A stretch of 64,000 nucleotides of DNA from Antrihabitans stalagmiti. GTDB lineage: Bacteria > Actinomycetota > Actinomycetes > Mycobacteriales > Mycobacteriaceae. The stretch spans positions 335,559 to 399,558 of the forward strand of contig NZ_JAEMNV010000004.1 of assembly GCF_016482825.1 (NCBI RefSeq). The letters run 5' to 3'. The notes below the pieces were generated by a model, which was not told the DNA's origin, did not search any database, and saw only the letters and a program-made list of their open reading frames with translations. Below are positions 11,122 to 18,944 of this stretch, piece after piece. How positions within the stretch are numbered: the stretch's first letter is position 1; each line of letters opens with the position of its first letter. Both the position numbers and the translations under genes were made by a program.

Positions 11122-12340
11122 ACCGCCAGGCCACCGCTCCGATGGCAAGTGCCACGGATCCACCGACGATCGATTCGGCGGGCAGTGACAGTCCGACGAC
11201 GATGCAGCCGACCGCCCCTGTCGCAGCAACCCACCGTTGCCGGCGGCCGAGGGTCCACGCGCTGGCATTGCAGACCAAGTAATAGAACAGCACCGCGAAC
11301 GACGAGAACCCGATCGCGGACCGTAGGTCGACGCTTGCGGCGAGCACCGCTACCACCGCACCCACGGCGAGTTCGGCGCGGTGGGGCACTGCGTGCTTCG
11401 GATGCACCGCGTCAAGTGCCTTCGGCAGATGTCGGTCGCGTGCCATCGCGAGGACGGTGCGGGAGACGCCGAGGACGAGGGCGATCAGCGCGCCGACGGC
11501 TGCGACGACGGCACCGATGCGTACGAATGGCGCGAGGGCGGGCGCGCCTGCACTGGAGACGGCCTGAGCGAGCGGGTCCGTCGCCGTTGCGAGAGTGTCG
11601 GGGCCGAGAACTGCCAGGACGGCCACTGCGACGACGACGTAGACGACGAGCGTGATCGCAAGAGCGGTTGTGATGGCACGGGGGATCGTCCGGGCCGGAT
11701 CACGCACTTCTTCGCCGAGCGTCGCGATCCGCGCATAGCCTGCGAAGGCGAAGAACAGCAGTCCCGACGCTTGCAGGACGCCGTGCACGTCGGCGGTGCC
11801 GGAGCCGAAACCCGTCGCCGCATTCGGTCCGAATGCGCAGACGGCGACGACGATCGTCAAGACGGCGAGAACGATCGCGACGATGACACGCGTCGCAACT
11901 GCGGACTTCTGGACGCCGAAGTAGTTCAGGGCCGTCACGGCGAGCACAGCGGCAACGGCAACGGCGTGTTGTTGGGCAGGCCACGCGTATGCCCCGATCG
12001 TCAACGCCATCGCAGCGCACGATGCGGTCTTGCCGACGACGAATCCCCAGCCTGCGAGGTAGCCCCAGAACGCTCCGAGCCGTTCGCGCCCGTAGACGTA
12101 GGTGCCGCCCGACTGCGGATACAGCGCGGCCAAGCGTGCCGACGACGAAGCGTTGCAATATGCGACGACCGCCGCGATCGCCAGGGCAATCAGGAGGTAC
12201 GAGCCAGCGGACGCTGCCGCGGGGGCGAATGCGGCGAAGATGCCGGCACCGAGCATCGCCCCGAGACCGATGGTCACCGAATCGAAGAGTCCCAGCCGCC
12301 GTTTCAATTCGGCGGGCTTGTCCGTAGTCACGGCGGTCAT
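11108..12340 (-). CDS. APC-superfamily amino acid/polyamine permease
   Basis: 410 aa from the ATG at 12338-12340 (MTAVTTDKPAELKRRLGLFD), with GGGCAGG just before it. Twelve or so membrane segments; the family signature GLGAMLGAGIFAAFAPAAASAG forms the first broken helix and SSSARLAALYPQSGGTYVYG follows. This is the amino-acid/cation symporter fold; the substrate is not evident. The open frame extends 35 codons upstream, across a strong hairpin in the leader, so I reject that longer start. The leader hairpin suggests control by premature termination (see the terminator at 12383). Confidence 0.85.
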   Translation of the reverse strand: MTAVTTDKPAELKRRLGLFDSVTIGLGAMLGAGIFAAFAPAAASAGSYLLIALAIAAVVAYCNASSSARLAALYPQSGGTYVYGRERLGAFWGYLAGWGFVVGKTASCAAMALTIGAYAWPAQQHAVAVAAVLAVTALNYFGVQKSAVATRVIVAIVLAVLTIVVAVCAFGPNAATGFGSGTADVHGVLQASGLLFFAFAGYARIATLGEEVRDPARTIPRAITTALAITLVVYVVVAVAVLAVLGPDTLATATDPLAQAVSSAGAPALAPFVRIGAVVAAVGALIALVLGVSRTVLAMARDRHLPKALDAVHPKHAVPHRAELAVGAVVAVLAASVDLRSAIGFSSFAVLFYYLVCNASAWTLGRRQRWVAATGAVGCIVVGLSLPAESIVGGSVALAIGAVAWRFTRA

Positions 12341-12382
12341 CCTGCCCGACCCGAGTGAACAGTGGTGTCGGCGGCAACGAAG

Positions 12383-12410
12383 AAGGCCGCTCACCGAAGT
12401 GAGCGGCCTT
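12383..12410 (-). terminator. Terminator-like hairpin in the permease leader
   Basis: A perfect 12-bp stem (12383-12394 with 12399-12410) closed by a 4-base loop. Read on the minus strand it is followed by TTCTTCGTT, a U-rich tract; read on the plus strand it is not. It ends 43 bp before the permease ATG, so it lies in the permease leader. Upstream on the minus strand (12420-12490) are further short hairpins (GTCGC-CACGA-GCGAC; TGCC-GAGA-GGCG), consistent with an attenuator or riboswitch, class unidentified. Confidence 0.6.
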
Positions 12411-12550
12411 CCCAGCGTCGACGTCCCACAGGCGCCTCTCGGCAAGTGGTCGCTCGTGGCGACTATGGGGTGGGGCCCGGGGCTTGTTCGGACGCCGACA
12501 GTGTGGTCAACGACCCCTTCTGGAAATGTATTCCCGACGGCGCTCCGCGC

Positions 12551-12596
12551 CTCGTGAGTCTTTTCGGAGTGCCTGCCCTCCGAAAAGACTCACGAG
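12551..12596. repeat. Palindromic repeat, copy 1 (GTGAGTC subtype)
   Basis: Perfect inverted repeat with 19-bp arms (12551-12569 and 12578-12596) around an 8-base spacer; arms begin CTCGTGAGTCTTTTCGGAG. It lies 26 bp before the NUDIX gene. The same arm sequence recurs at 22622 and 40929, and a related one at 16082 and 29509. It could act as a bidirectional terminator or be a REP/MITE-like element. Confidence 0.85.
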
Positions 12597-12622
12597 CAGC
12601 GAAGCTGCCTTATGAATAGAAC

Positions 12623-13120
12623 ATGACACTCAGCTCAGGAGTAATGCTCTATCGGGTCGACGCCGACGGTGAGATTCGTGTGTTGATCGCGCACATGGGC
12701 GGTCCGTTCTGGGCTCGCAAGGACGAGCACGCCTGGTCGATCCCCAAGGGCGAGTATGTCGACGAAGAACCCGAGGTCGCTGCCGTCAGGGAGTTTCTGG
12801 AGGAGATGGGTTCGCCGGTCCCTGACGGAGAGCTGGTCGACCTGGGTCAGTTTCGGCAGTCGAGCGGCAAGAAGATCACCGCGTTCGTGCTCGAGGCCGA
12901 CTTCGACGCAGCTGCCATCGTCAGCAACACCTTCGAGTTGGAGTGGCCGCCGAAATCAGGTCGTATGCAGAGCTTTCCCGAAATCGACCGTGCAGCATGG
13001 TTCGACGTGCCGACTGCTCGAACCAAGCTGGTGAAAGGTCAGATCCCGATCCTGGATCGGCTCGTCGAGTACGTGGGGTCACGCGCCGGCGACGCGAATC
13101 AGAGCAGCCCGAACCAGTAG
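12623..13120 (+). CDS. NUDIX hydrolase
   Basis: 165 aa. The core (SSGVMLYRVDADGEIRVLIAH, then WSIPKGEY) is a NUDIX domain of the diadenosine/(deoxy)nucleotide type. The NUDIX box ends with REFLEEMG, but the distance from the leading Gly to REFLEEMG is one residue shorter than the classical GX5EX7REUXEEXGU, so metal ligands EE are present while the spacing is slightly off. Substrate unknown. The 3' end overlaps antisense with the small ORF at 13099-13158. Confidence 0.88.
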   Translation: MTLSSGVMLYRVDADGEIRVLIAHMGGPFWARKDEHAWSIPKGEYVDEEPEVAAVREFLEEMGSPVPDGELVDLGQFRQSSGKKITAFVLEADFDAAAIVSNTFELEWPPKSGRMQSFPEIDRAAWFDVPTARTKLVKGQIPILDRLVEYVGSRAGDANQSSPNQ

Positions 13121-13158
13121 ATGGCACAGGCGAGGATGAAAACGATCACGGTCTGCAT
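13099..13158 (-). CDS. Putative 19-aa single-pass membrane peptide
   Basis: Reading frame on the minus strand from ATG (13156-13158) to TGA (13099-13101). The peptide is MQTVIVFILACAIYWFGLL: almost wholly hydrophobic, long enough for one membrane helix. A near-ideal ribosome site, GGGAGGAG, lies 5 bases before the ATG, which is what separates it from a chance frame. It overlaps the last 22 bases of the NUDIX gene on the other strand and lies downstream of the TetR gene on the same strand. Function unknown; unverified as expressed. Confidence 0.5.
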   Translation of the reverse strand: MQTVIVFILACAIYWFGLL

Positions 13159-13231
13159 AGCTTCTCCTCCCGTTACCTCCACTATGGGCACGGGTTGGGA
13201 TTGCTGTCACGCAACGGTTTCATCACACGAA

Positions 13232-13867
13232 CTACGCAGCTGGAATGACCTGAACCAGGACGGTTTTGACGTTCGTCTGCAGAACGGTCGCAGCATCGTC
13301 GTCGCCTGCGAGGTGTGCGATCAGCGCCTGCTGAAACAGACCGTCGAACAGCGCGTACATGACCCGAGGGGAGACGACGGGTTCTGCGCCGAGTAGCTCG
13401 GCGTAGCGAGCCACGATGCGCCAGATCATGTTTTCGAGACTTTTGTCGATGTCTGCGACGTCGGCGCGAAAGGACTCCTCGAACATCGACTGCACCCGCA
13501 GGTCGTACCAGAGGCGGTGCATCGTTGCTTCTTCACGCAGCGTTGCGGCCATCGCGGCACCGAAGCCGGCCTCTAGTTCTTCGGGTGTTCGGGAATGGGC
13601 GACGACATCGTCGTAACGCGTGACGCAGCGTGCTTTGTAGAACTTGACGCAATGCGTGATGAGGTCGACTTTGTCTCTGAAGTAGTAGTGCAGCACGCCG
13701 TGTGAAAACTCGGAATTCTGCGCTATCTCACGCAAACTTGTTCGCGCATAACCGAGTTCGGACAGGGTATGCAGCGCTGCCTCGGCAAGCTGATCGCGCC
13801 GTTCGGCGAACTTGTCGACCTGACGGCGCGAAATCCTGTCGGCATTTTTCTCGGCGACCGATGTCAC
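13232..13867 (-). CDS. TetR-family transcriptional regulator
   Basis: 211 aa from the GTG at 13865-13867 (preceded by GGAGA); the open frame runs further upstream but that part covers the operator region. The N-terminal helix-turn-helix reads RRDQLAEAALHTLSELGYARTSLREIA followed by the family motif VLHYYFRDKVDLITH. The C-terminal ligand domain is about 140 residues and resembles BetI-type regulators. It is divergent from the SDR gene with 227 bp between starts, the region that holds three direct repeats, so it most likely controls the SDR-reductase-ligase genes. The inducer is probably an acyl-CoA or the substrate of that pathway, which is inference. Confidence 0.87.
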   Translation of the reverse strand: MTSVAEKNADRISRRQVDKFAERRDQLAEAALHTLSELGYARTSLREIAQNSEFSHGVLHYYFRDKVDLITHCVKFYKARCVTRYDDVVAHSRTPEELEAGFGAAMAATLREEATMHRLWYDLRVQSMFEESFRADVADIDKSLENMIWRIVARYAELLGAEPVVSPRVMYALFDGLFQQALIAHLAGDDDAATVLQTNVKTVLVQVIPAA

Positions 13868-13938
13868 TGCGTTGACTCTCCGTGCTTGCGTGCGCGGCAC
13901 ACTGTGCACCGCGTCGGGCAAGTGTACCGCCGCACCTA

Positions 13939-13995
13939 TGACGTCTGTCCAGAAAAATCTTGACGACTGTCCAAAAAAGCCTTGACACTCGTCCA
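13939..13995 (+). promoter_or_regulatory. Three 13-bp direct repeats at 22-bp period
   Basis: TGACGTCTGTCCA (13939-13951), TGACGACTGTCCA (13961-13973) and TGACACTCGTCCA (13983-13995): consensus TGAC-N4-GTCCA, starts exactly 22 bases apart, i.e. two helical turns. They lie in the divergent region between the TetR and SDR genes. Likely operators for the TetR protein or sites for an activator that binds on one DNA face. The second and third copies include TTGACG/TTGACA hexamers that could also serve as -35 boxes. Confidence 0.7.
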
Positions 13996-14009
13996 AAGTT
14001 CGAGAAGTC

Positions 14010-14025
14010 TGTGAGCTACATCACT
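14010..14025 (+). promoter_or_regulatory. CRP/GlxR-like site before the SDR gene
   Basis: The 16-mer TGTGAGCTACATCACT differs from the actinobacterial CRP/GlxR consensus TGTGA-NNTANN-TCACA only at the last base, and has the preferred central TA. It lies 15 bp downstream of the third direct repeat and 70 bp before the SDR start. Confidence 0.5.
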
Positions 14026-14094
14026 TCGACGGCAACCCTCGAAACGGCGAGGTCAGCAGTCGGATTCGGCGAAATCACGGAGGCAGGGTTCTCG

Positions 14095-14898
14095 ATGAGT
14101 GTCTTTGATCTGAGCGGGCGCAAGGCGTTGGTAACCGGAGGCGCGCAAGGCCTCGGCGCGGGGATGGCAGAGGCGCTGGCACGCGCCGGTGCGGCGGTGA
14201 TGATCGGCGACGTTCAGGAGGGCGCCGGCAAAGAGACCGCCGATGCGATCGGAAAATCAGGGGCAACAACAGGTTTCGTCAAGTTGGACGTGACGAGTGA
14301 CTCGGACTGGGAAGCTGCGGTCGCCGCAACTGTGCAAGAACTCGGCGGTCTGGACATCCTCGTCAACAACGCAGGCATCGAAATCTCGGCGTTGATCGTG
14401 GACATCGACCCCGACGACGTACGACGTATGTGCGAGGTGAACATTCTCGGCTCGTTGCTCGGTGTGAAACACGGCCTGCGAACGATGCGACCCGAAGGCG
14501 CAGCCGGTAAGGGTGGCTCGATCATCAACGTCTCTTCGGTCGCCGCAACAATCGCATTCCCCGCGATCGCCGGCTATTCGGCGACCAAGTCCGCCGTGGA
14601 CCGAATGACGAAGGTCGCTGCCCAGGAATCGGGCAAACTCGGCTACGGCGTTCGCGTGAACTGCATCTATCCCGGCCTCGTCGCAACCGACATGGGCCTC
14701 GGATTGGCCTCGGACATGGCGAAACTCGGCCTGTGGCCCTCGCCTGAAGCCGCGGTCGGCGACGTCATCGGACTGACCCCGCTAGGGCGCCTGGGCGAGG
14801 TCGCAGACATGGCCGACGCGGTTGTCTTCCTCGCATCCGACGCAGCGCGGTTCGTCACCGGCATCGGACTGCCGGTCGACGGCGGCATGGGCATGTAA
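14095..14898 (+). CDS. Short-chain dehydrogenase/reductase
   Basis: 267 aa from the ATG at 14095 (MSVFDLSGRKALVTGG); the longer open frame from 13960 crosses the repeats and is rejected. Classical SDR: cofactor motif TGGAQGLGAGMA at about residues 14-25, NNAG at about 90, and the catalytic Ser-Tyr-Lys set in NVSSVAATIAF and GYSATKSAV. Asp after the second strand (IGDVQ) suggests NAD(H). Oxidises or reduces an alcohol/ketone of unknown identity. It is first in a run with a saccharopine-dehydrogenase-like reductase and an acyl-CoA ligase, which points to a lipid or alicyclic acid pathway. Confidence 0.9.
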   Translation: MSVFDLSGRKALVTGGAQGLGAGMAEALARAGAAVMIGDVQEGAGKETADAIGKSGATTGFVKLDVTSDSDWEAAVAATVQELGGLDILVNNAGIEISALIVDIDPDDVRRMCEVNILGSLLGVKHGLRTMRPEGAAGKGGSIINVSSVAATIAFPAIAGYSATKSAVDRMTKVAAQESGKLGYGVRVNCIYPGLVATDMGLGLASDMAKLGLWPSPEAAVGDVIGLTPLGRLGEVADMADAVVFLASDAARFVTGIGLPVDGGMGM

Positions 14899-14951
14899 CC
14901 GAACTCTCTGCACTGCAACCCACTTCAACGTCGAAGAAAGGCACCACACCC

Positions 14952-16076
14952 ATGAGCACAACCAAGCCCGTCGTCGTCTACGGCGTGTCCGGTTACACCG
15001 GCCGACTCGTCTGTGAGTATCTGCGGGAGTTCAACGTTCCGTTTATCGCAGCAGGCCGCGACAAGGGCCGCATTCAAGAAGTCCTCGACAAGGTCCCCGG
15101 CATCGACGATGTCGAGCACGAGGTCGTCGAGGTCGAGAACACCGTCGAGGCGCTCACCGAATTGTTCACGGGCGCAAAAGTAGTCAGCAACATGGTCGGA
15201 CCGTTCATCAAGTACGGACCCATCGTTGCCGAGGCCGCGCTCGCCGCCGGTTGCCACTACCTGGACACAACCGGTGAGCAGGACTGGCTGATGGAAGCCA
15301 AGACCAAGTACGGACCCGCGTACGCCGAGAAAGGTCTGGTGATCGCGCCGAGCATCGCGCAGATGTACACGACCGGGGAGATCGCCGCGAACATCGCACT
15401 CGAGACCCCAGGGCTGGACACCCTCGACATTCTGGTGCTGTGGAAAGGCTTTCCGACCTACGCCTCGACGCAGACGATCTTCACGATCCTCAAGGCCGAC
15501 TGGTTCTACCTCGAGCAGAACCAGTACGCGAAGTGGGATTCGAGTGCGAGCGCCGAGGTCGTCGTACCCGGCCAGCACGAGACGGCGCTTGCGCTGCCGT
15601 GGGGCGGAACGTGTCATCCCGTGTGGTTCAAAGACGATCCGCGCGTGGCGAATTGCAAGGCCATGGGTGGCGTCTTCAATCGTGCTGTGATGGAAGGTGT
15701 CGTGCAGACGGCCAAGATGGTCGAGGAGCAGATCAAGACGCTGCCGACGGTCGAGGAGCAGGAAGCCGCACTCGCCGAGATTGCGGGCTCCGTCCAGGCC
15801 GGTATGCCACCGCGCGAGAATCCGCGTATCAACATCTCACTCGACTCGGTATATGCGACAGGCCCACTCGGCCGCGCGCACGTCGTGATCCACGGCAATC
15901 AGAACTACAAGCAAACCGGACTGCTGCAGGCGTACTCGGCCTACTCGCTGCTGCAGCAGCCGCCGAAGCGAGCAGGTTTCGCATCGGGTTGCCAAGCCTT
16001 CGGCCATCGTGAATTGCTCGGTGTACTACGCAGTTTCGGTCTGGTCCTCGAGCCGGTAGTCACCCGCAACGCCTAA
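14952..16076 (+). CDS. Saccharopine-dehydrogenase-like reductase (DUF5938 type)
   Basis: 374 aa. The N-terminal Rossmann motif VVYGVSGYTGRLVCEYL and the later HYLDTTGEQDWL place it in the saccharopine-dehydrogenase NADP-binding superfamily, in the branch often labelled DUF5938. This branch is not a lysine-metabolism enzyme; members are oxidoreductases of unknown substrate, some linked to lipid metabolism. It follows the SDR by 53 bp on the same strand. A palindromic repeat separates it from the ligase gene. Confidence 0.8.
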   Translation: MSTTKPVVVYGVSGYTGRLVCEYLREFNVPFIAAGRDKGRIQEVLDKVPGIDDVEHEVVEVENTVEALTELFTGAKVVSNMVGPFIKYGPIVAEAALAAGCHYLDTTGEQDWLMEAKTKYGPAYAEKGLVIAPSIAQMYTTGEIAANIALETPGLDTLDILVLWKGFPTYASTQTIFTILKADWFYLEQNQYAKWDSSASAEVVVPGQHETALALPWGGTCHPVWFKDDPRVANCKAMGGVFNRAVMEGVVQTAKMVEEQIKTLPTVEEQEAALAEIAGSVQAGMPPRENPRINISLDSVYATGPLGRAHVVIHGNQNYKQTGLLQAYSAYSLLQQPPKRAGFASGCQAFGHRELLGVLRSFGLVLEPVVTRNA

Positions 16077-16081
16077 CACTC

Positions 16082-16121
16082 GTGCGTCCTTTTGGAGGTC
16101 AGGACCTCCGAAAGGACGCAC
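16082..16121. repeat. Palindromic repeat, copy 2 (GTGCGTCC subtype)
   Basis: Inverted repeat with 19-bp arms (16082-16100 and 16103-16121), one wobble pair, 2-base loop; arms begin GTGCGTCCTTTTGGAGGTC. It begins 5 bp after the reductase stop and ends 18 bp before the ligase start. Related to the copies at 12551, 22622 and 40929 (shared TTT-GGAGG core) and to 29509 (shared GTGCGTCC ends). Confidence 0.85.
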
Positions 16122-16139
16122 AGGGACGGAGTTTCCGAC

Positions 16140-17669
16140 ATGCGTTTGACCGACTATCTCGACAAGGGTGCGTCGCTTGGAACGGCAGCACCATGCCTGA
16201 CCATGGGCGATCGGTCCTACACCTACGGTGCCATCGTCAGTCAGAGCCACCGAATTGCCTTGGCGCTGAACCGGTCCGGCGTGCAGCCGGGTGACAAGGT
16301 TGCGATCCTGTCGGCCAACGACCCGACGGCGTTCACCTGCGTTTTCGGCATCAGTCGAGCAGGTGCGGTGTGGTGTCCTGTCAACCCGCGCAACGAAGCA
16401 GCCGAAAACCGCGATCTGCTGGACCTTTTCGACTGCAGATGCCTCATCTACCAGAGCTCGTTCCAAGCGCTTGTCGATCGCATCAAGCCGGAGCTACCGA
16501 CGCTGACAACCCTCGTCTGCCTCGACGGACCAGCAGACGGCGCGTCGTCCTTCGAGGAGTGGATCGGTGAATCATCGACTGCTGATGCGGAATTCGGCCC
16601 GATCGACGACGTAGCCATGTTGGTCGGTACCGGTGGCACGACGGGCAAGCCGAAAGGTGTGATGCTGACCGGTCGCAACATCGAGACGATGTCTGCGCTG
16701 ACACTGATGGGCTATCCGTTCGACGGCAGGCCGGTCTACCTCGCGCTGGCACCGCTGACGCACGCTGCGGGCGTACTCTGCTTCCCGATTCTCGCACTGG
16801 GTGGGCAGGTCGTGATCATGCCCAAACCCGATCTGCCACAATTTCTTTCGCTTGTCGAGCAGAAGCGGGTGACGCACACGTTCCTGCCGCCGACGCTGAT
16901 CTATATGTTGCTCGAACACCCGGCGTTGGCTACAACGAATCTCGAATCGCTGCAATGCTTCTGGTACGGCGCCGCACCGATGTCGCCGACGCGTCTCGAA
17001 GAAGCGCTCGGCCGGTTCGGTCCGGTGATGGCGCAACTGTTCGGCCAGAGCGAGGCGCCGATGATGATCTCGATGCTGCCACCGAAAGACCATTTCAATA
17101 CCGATGGCACGGTGGCACGTGCCCGGTTGGCGTCGGCGGGTCGGCCTGCACCGCTGGTGACCGTTGCCATCATGGATGCCAACGGCACGCTGCTGCCGTC
17201 CGGTGAACGTGGCGAGGTGGTCGTCCGCAGTTCGCTCGTCATGGCCGGCTACTACAAAAATCCGGAGGCGACGGCCGAGGCCGCCAAGTTCGGCTGGCAC
17301 CACACCGGCGATATCGGCTATCTCGACGACGACAACTTCCTGTTCATCGTCGACCGCGCCAAAGACATGATCATCACCGGCGGATTCAACGTCTACTCGG
17401 TCGAAGTCGAGCAGGCTCTGCTGGAGCATCCCGATATCCAGGACTGCGGCGTGATCGGGTTGCCCGACGACAAGTGGGGCGAACGAGTGGTCGCCGTCGT
17501 CCAACCGCACGCGGGTCGGACGGTCGACGAAGGTGAGGTCATTGCATTTGTGAAGGCGCGAATCGGCAGCGTCAAAGCACCCAAAGCAGTGCTGATCTGG
17601 CCGGATCTACCGAGGTCGAAGGTCGGGAAAGTGCTGAAGAACGAGATCAAGGGTCAGCTGACGGGTTGA
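16140..17669 (+). CDS. Acyl-CoA synthetase (AMP-binding, FadD-like)
   Basis: 509 aa from the ATG at 16140, 8 bases after GGAG. ANL superfamily: P-loop VGTGGTTGKPKGVML at about residues 162-176, aromatic/ATP motif WYGAAPMSP, the A8 hinge region TGDIGYLDDDNFLFIVDR with KDMIITGGFNVYSVEVE, and the C-terminal catalytic Lys in PRSKVGKVLK. It activates a carboxylic acid to its adenylate and then CoA thioester. It ends the TetR-SDR-reductase-ligase module; the acid is unknown. The palindrome just upstream may reduce read-through from the reductase. Confidence 0.9.
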   Translation: MRLTDYLDKGASLGTAAPCLTMGDRSYTYGAIVSQSHRIALALNRSGVQPGDKVAILSANDPTAFTCVFGISRAGAVWCPVNPRNEAAENRDLLDLFDCRCLIYQSSFQALVDRIKPELPTLTTLVCLDGPADGASSFEEWIGESSTADAEFGPIDDVAMLVGTGGTTGKPKGVMLTGRNIETMSALTLMGYPFDGRPVYLALAPLTHAAGVLCFPILALGGQVVIMPKPDLPQFLSLVEQKRVTHTFLPPTLIYMLLEHPALATTNLESLQCFWYGAAPMSPTRLEEALGRFGPVMAQLFGQSEAPMMISMLPPKDHFNTDGTVARARLASAGRPAPLVTVAIMDANGTLLPSGERGEVVVRSSLVMAGYYKNPEATAEAAKFGWHHTGDIGYLDDDNFLFIVDRAKDMIITGGFNVYSVEVEQALLEHPDIQDCGVIGLPDDKWGERVVAVVQPHAGRTVDEGEVIAFVKARIGSVKAPKAVLIWPDLPRSKVGKVLKNEIKGQLTG

Positions 17670-17702
17670 CCCCGCCCTAACGTCGTAGTTTCCACTGGAC
17701 GT

Positions 17703-18944
17703 ATGAAAATCGTCCCCGTTGCATATCTCTCGTCGTACCTACTGTCGCTGCTCGGCAACTCGATAGCAGCGGTCGCATTGCCGTTGATCGTCTTGCAGGT
17801 CACCGGCAGTGCGCTCAGTGCAGGCATCGTCGCCGCGGCAACCGCCGTCCCAGCCGTTCTGGCCGGGTTGTTCATGGGTGTTGTGATCGACCGGATCAAC
17901 CGACGAACGTCGTCGGTGGTCACGGATCTGGTCTCGGCCGCCTCGGTTGCCGCGCTACCCGTGATCGACATGATCACCGGTCTGAGCGTCGGCTGGTTCG
18001 TTTTGTTCGGGATCGTCGGGTCACTCGGGGATGTGCCCGGTATGACTGCTCGGGACGCGCTGCTGCCCGCGATCGTGCGGCACGGCTCGATCGCCTCCGA
18101 GCGACTTGTCGGCATCAGAGAAAGTCTCGGTGCGGGTGCGTTGCTAATCGGACCTGCGGCGGCGGGCACCTTGATGGTCGTTTTCGACGGATCGACGCTG
18201 CTGTGGATCACGGCAACGACGTCGCTGGTCGCGGCGCTACTCACTCTGTTGATCCCGCACTCCGTCGGGCAGATCGCAGAAATCCCTGCGAACGCGAGCA
18301 ACTCCTGGACGCAGCTTCGAGACGGTTGGCGAGTGCTGTTGAGTAGCCGATTCCTGGTCGCGACGACGATGCTCAGCGTCGCGTCGATGGTCGTGCTGGC
18401 TGCGCTGCAAGGACTGATCCTGCCGGTCTATTTCACGCTCGAGGATCAGCCGGGCCGACTCGGCTTCGTCCTCACCGCTCTTGCTGCGGGAATGCTTGTC
18501 GGCGGCGCGATCTATGCGATTTGCGGTGCACGCATCGGTCGACGGACATCGTTCGTCGCTGGACTTTCGGGGACAACTCTCGGGTTTGCCTTGATCGCGA
18601 CGTTGTCCTCGACCTGGGTAGTTTTCGGTGGGGCCTTTGTGGTCGGGCTGGCAAGTGGGTTGTTCGGCAGCCTGCTCGGAGTCCTTATGATCGAACGGAT
18701 CCCAGAGGACATGAAGGGTCGCATCATGGGGACGCAAAACGCGGTGCTGACCATAGCCCCGTCGATCGGAATCCTCGGTGCCGCCCTGCTCACCCAGTAC
18801 GGCAGCGTGAAGGTCGCCGCGATTGTGCTCCCCGGTGTGTGGCTCCTCGCGATGGCCGTCTTTACCAGGTCGCTGCTGGGTAATCTGGAACCCGAAAACG
18901 ACCAGACGACCAACGACAAGACGGCGGTGGCCATCGATGCGTAG
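17703..18944 (+). CDS. MFS transporter
   Basis: 413 aa, about 12 membrane segments. The first half has the loop 2-3 motif region (GVVIDRINRRTSSVVTD) typical of MFS exporters of the MFS_3/EntS-like type; the central cytoplasmic loop and the repeat in the second half (GARIGRRTS) are visible. Likely a drug or metabolite exporter. The final 8 bases overlap the start of the MerR regulator, so the regulator and transporter are co-translated, an arrangement typical of inducible efflux. Confidence 0.88.
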   Translation: MKIVPVAYLSSYLLSLLGNSIAAVALPLIVLQVTGSALSAGIVAAATAVPAVLAGLFMGVVIDRINRRTSSVVTDLVSAASVAALPVIDMITGLSVGWFVLFGIVGSLGDVPGMTARDALLPAIVRHGSIASERLVGIRESLGAGALLIGPAAAGTLMVVFDGSTLLWITATTSLVAALLTLLIPHSVGQIAEIPANASNSWTQLRDGWRVLLSSRFLVATTMLSVASMVVLAALQGLILPVYFTLEDQPGRLGFVLTALAAGMLVGGAIYAICGARIGRRTSFVAGLSGTTLGFALIATLSSTWVVFGGAFVVGLASGLFGSLLGVLMIERIPEDMKGRIMGTQNAVLTIAPSIGILGAALLTQYGSVKVAAIVLPGVWLLAMAVFTRSLLGNLEPENDQTTNDKTAVAIDA

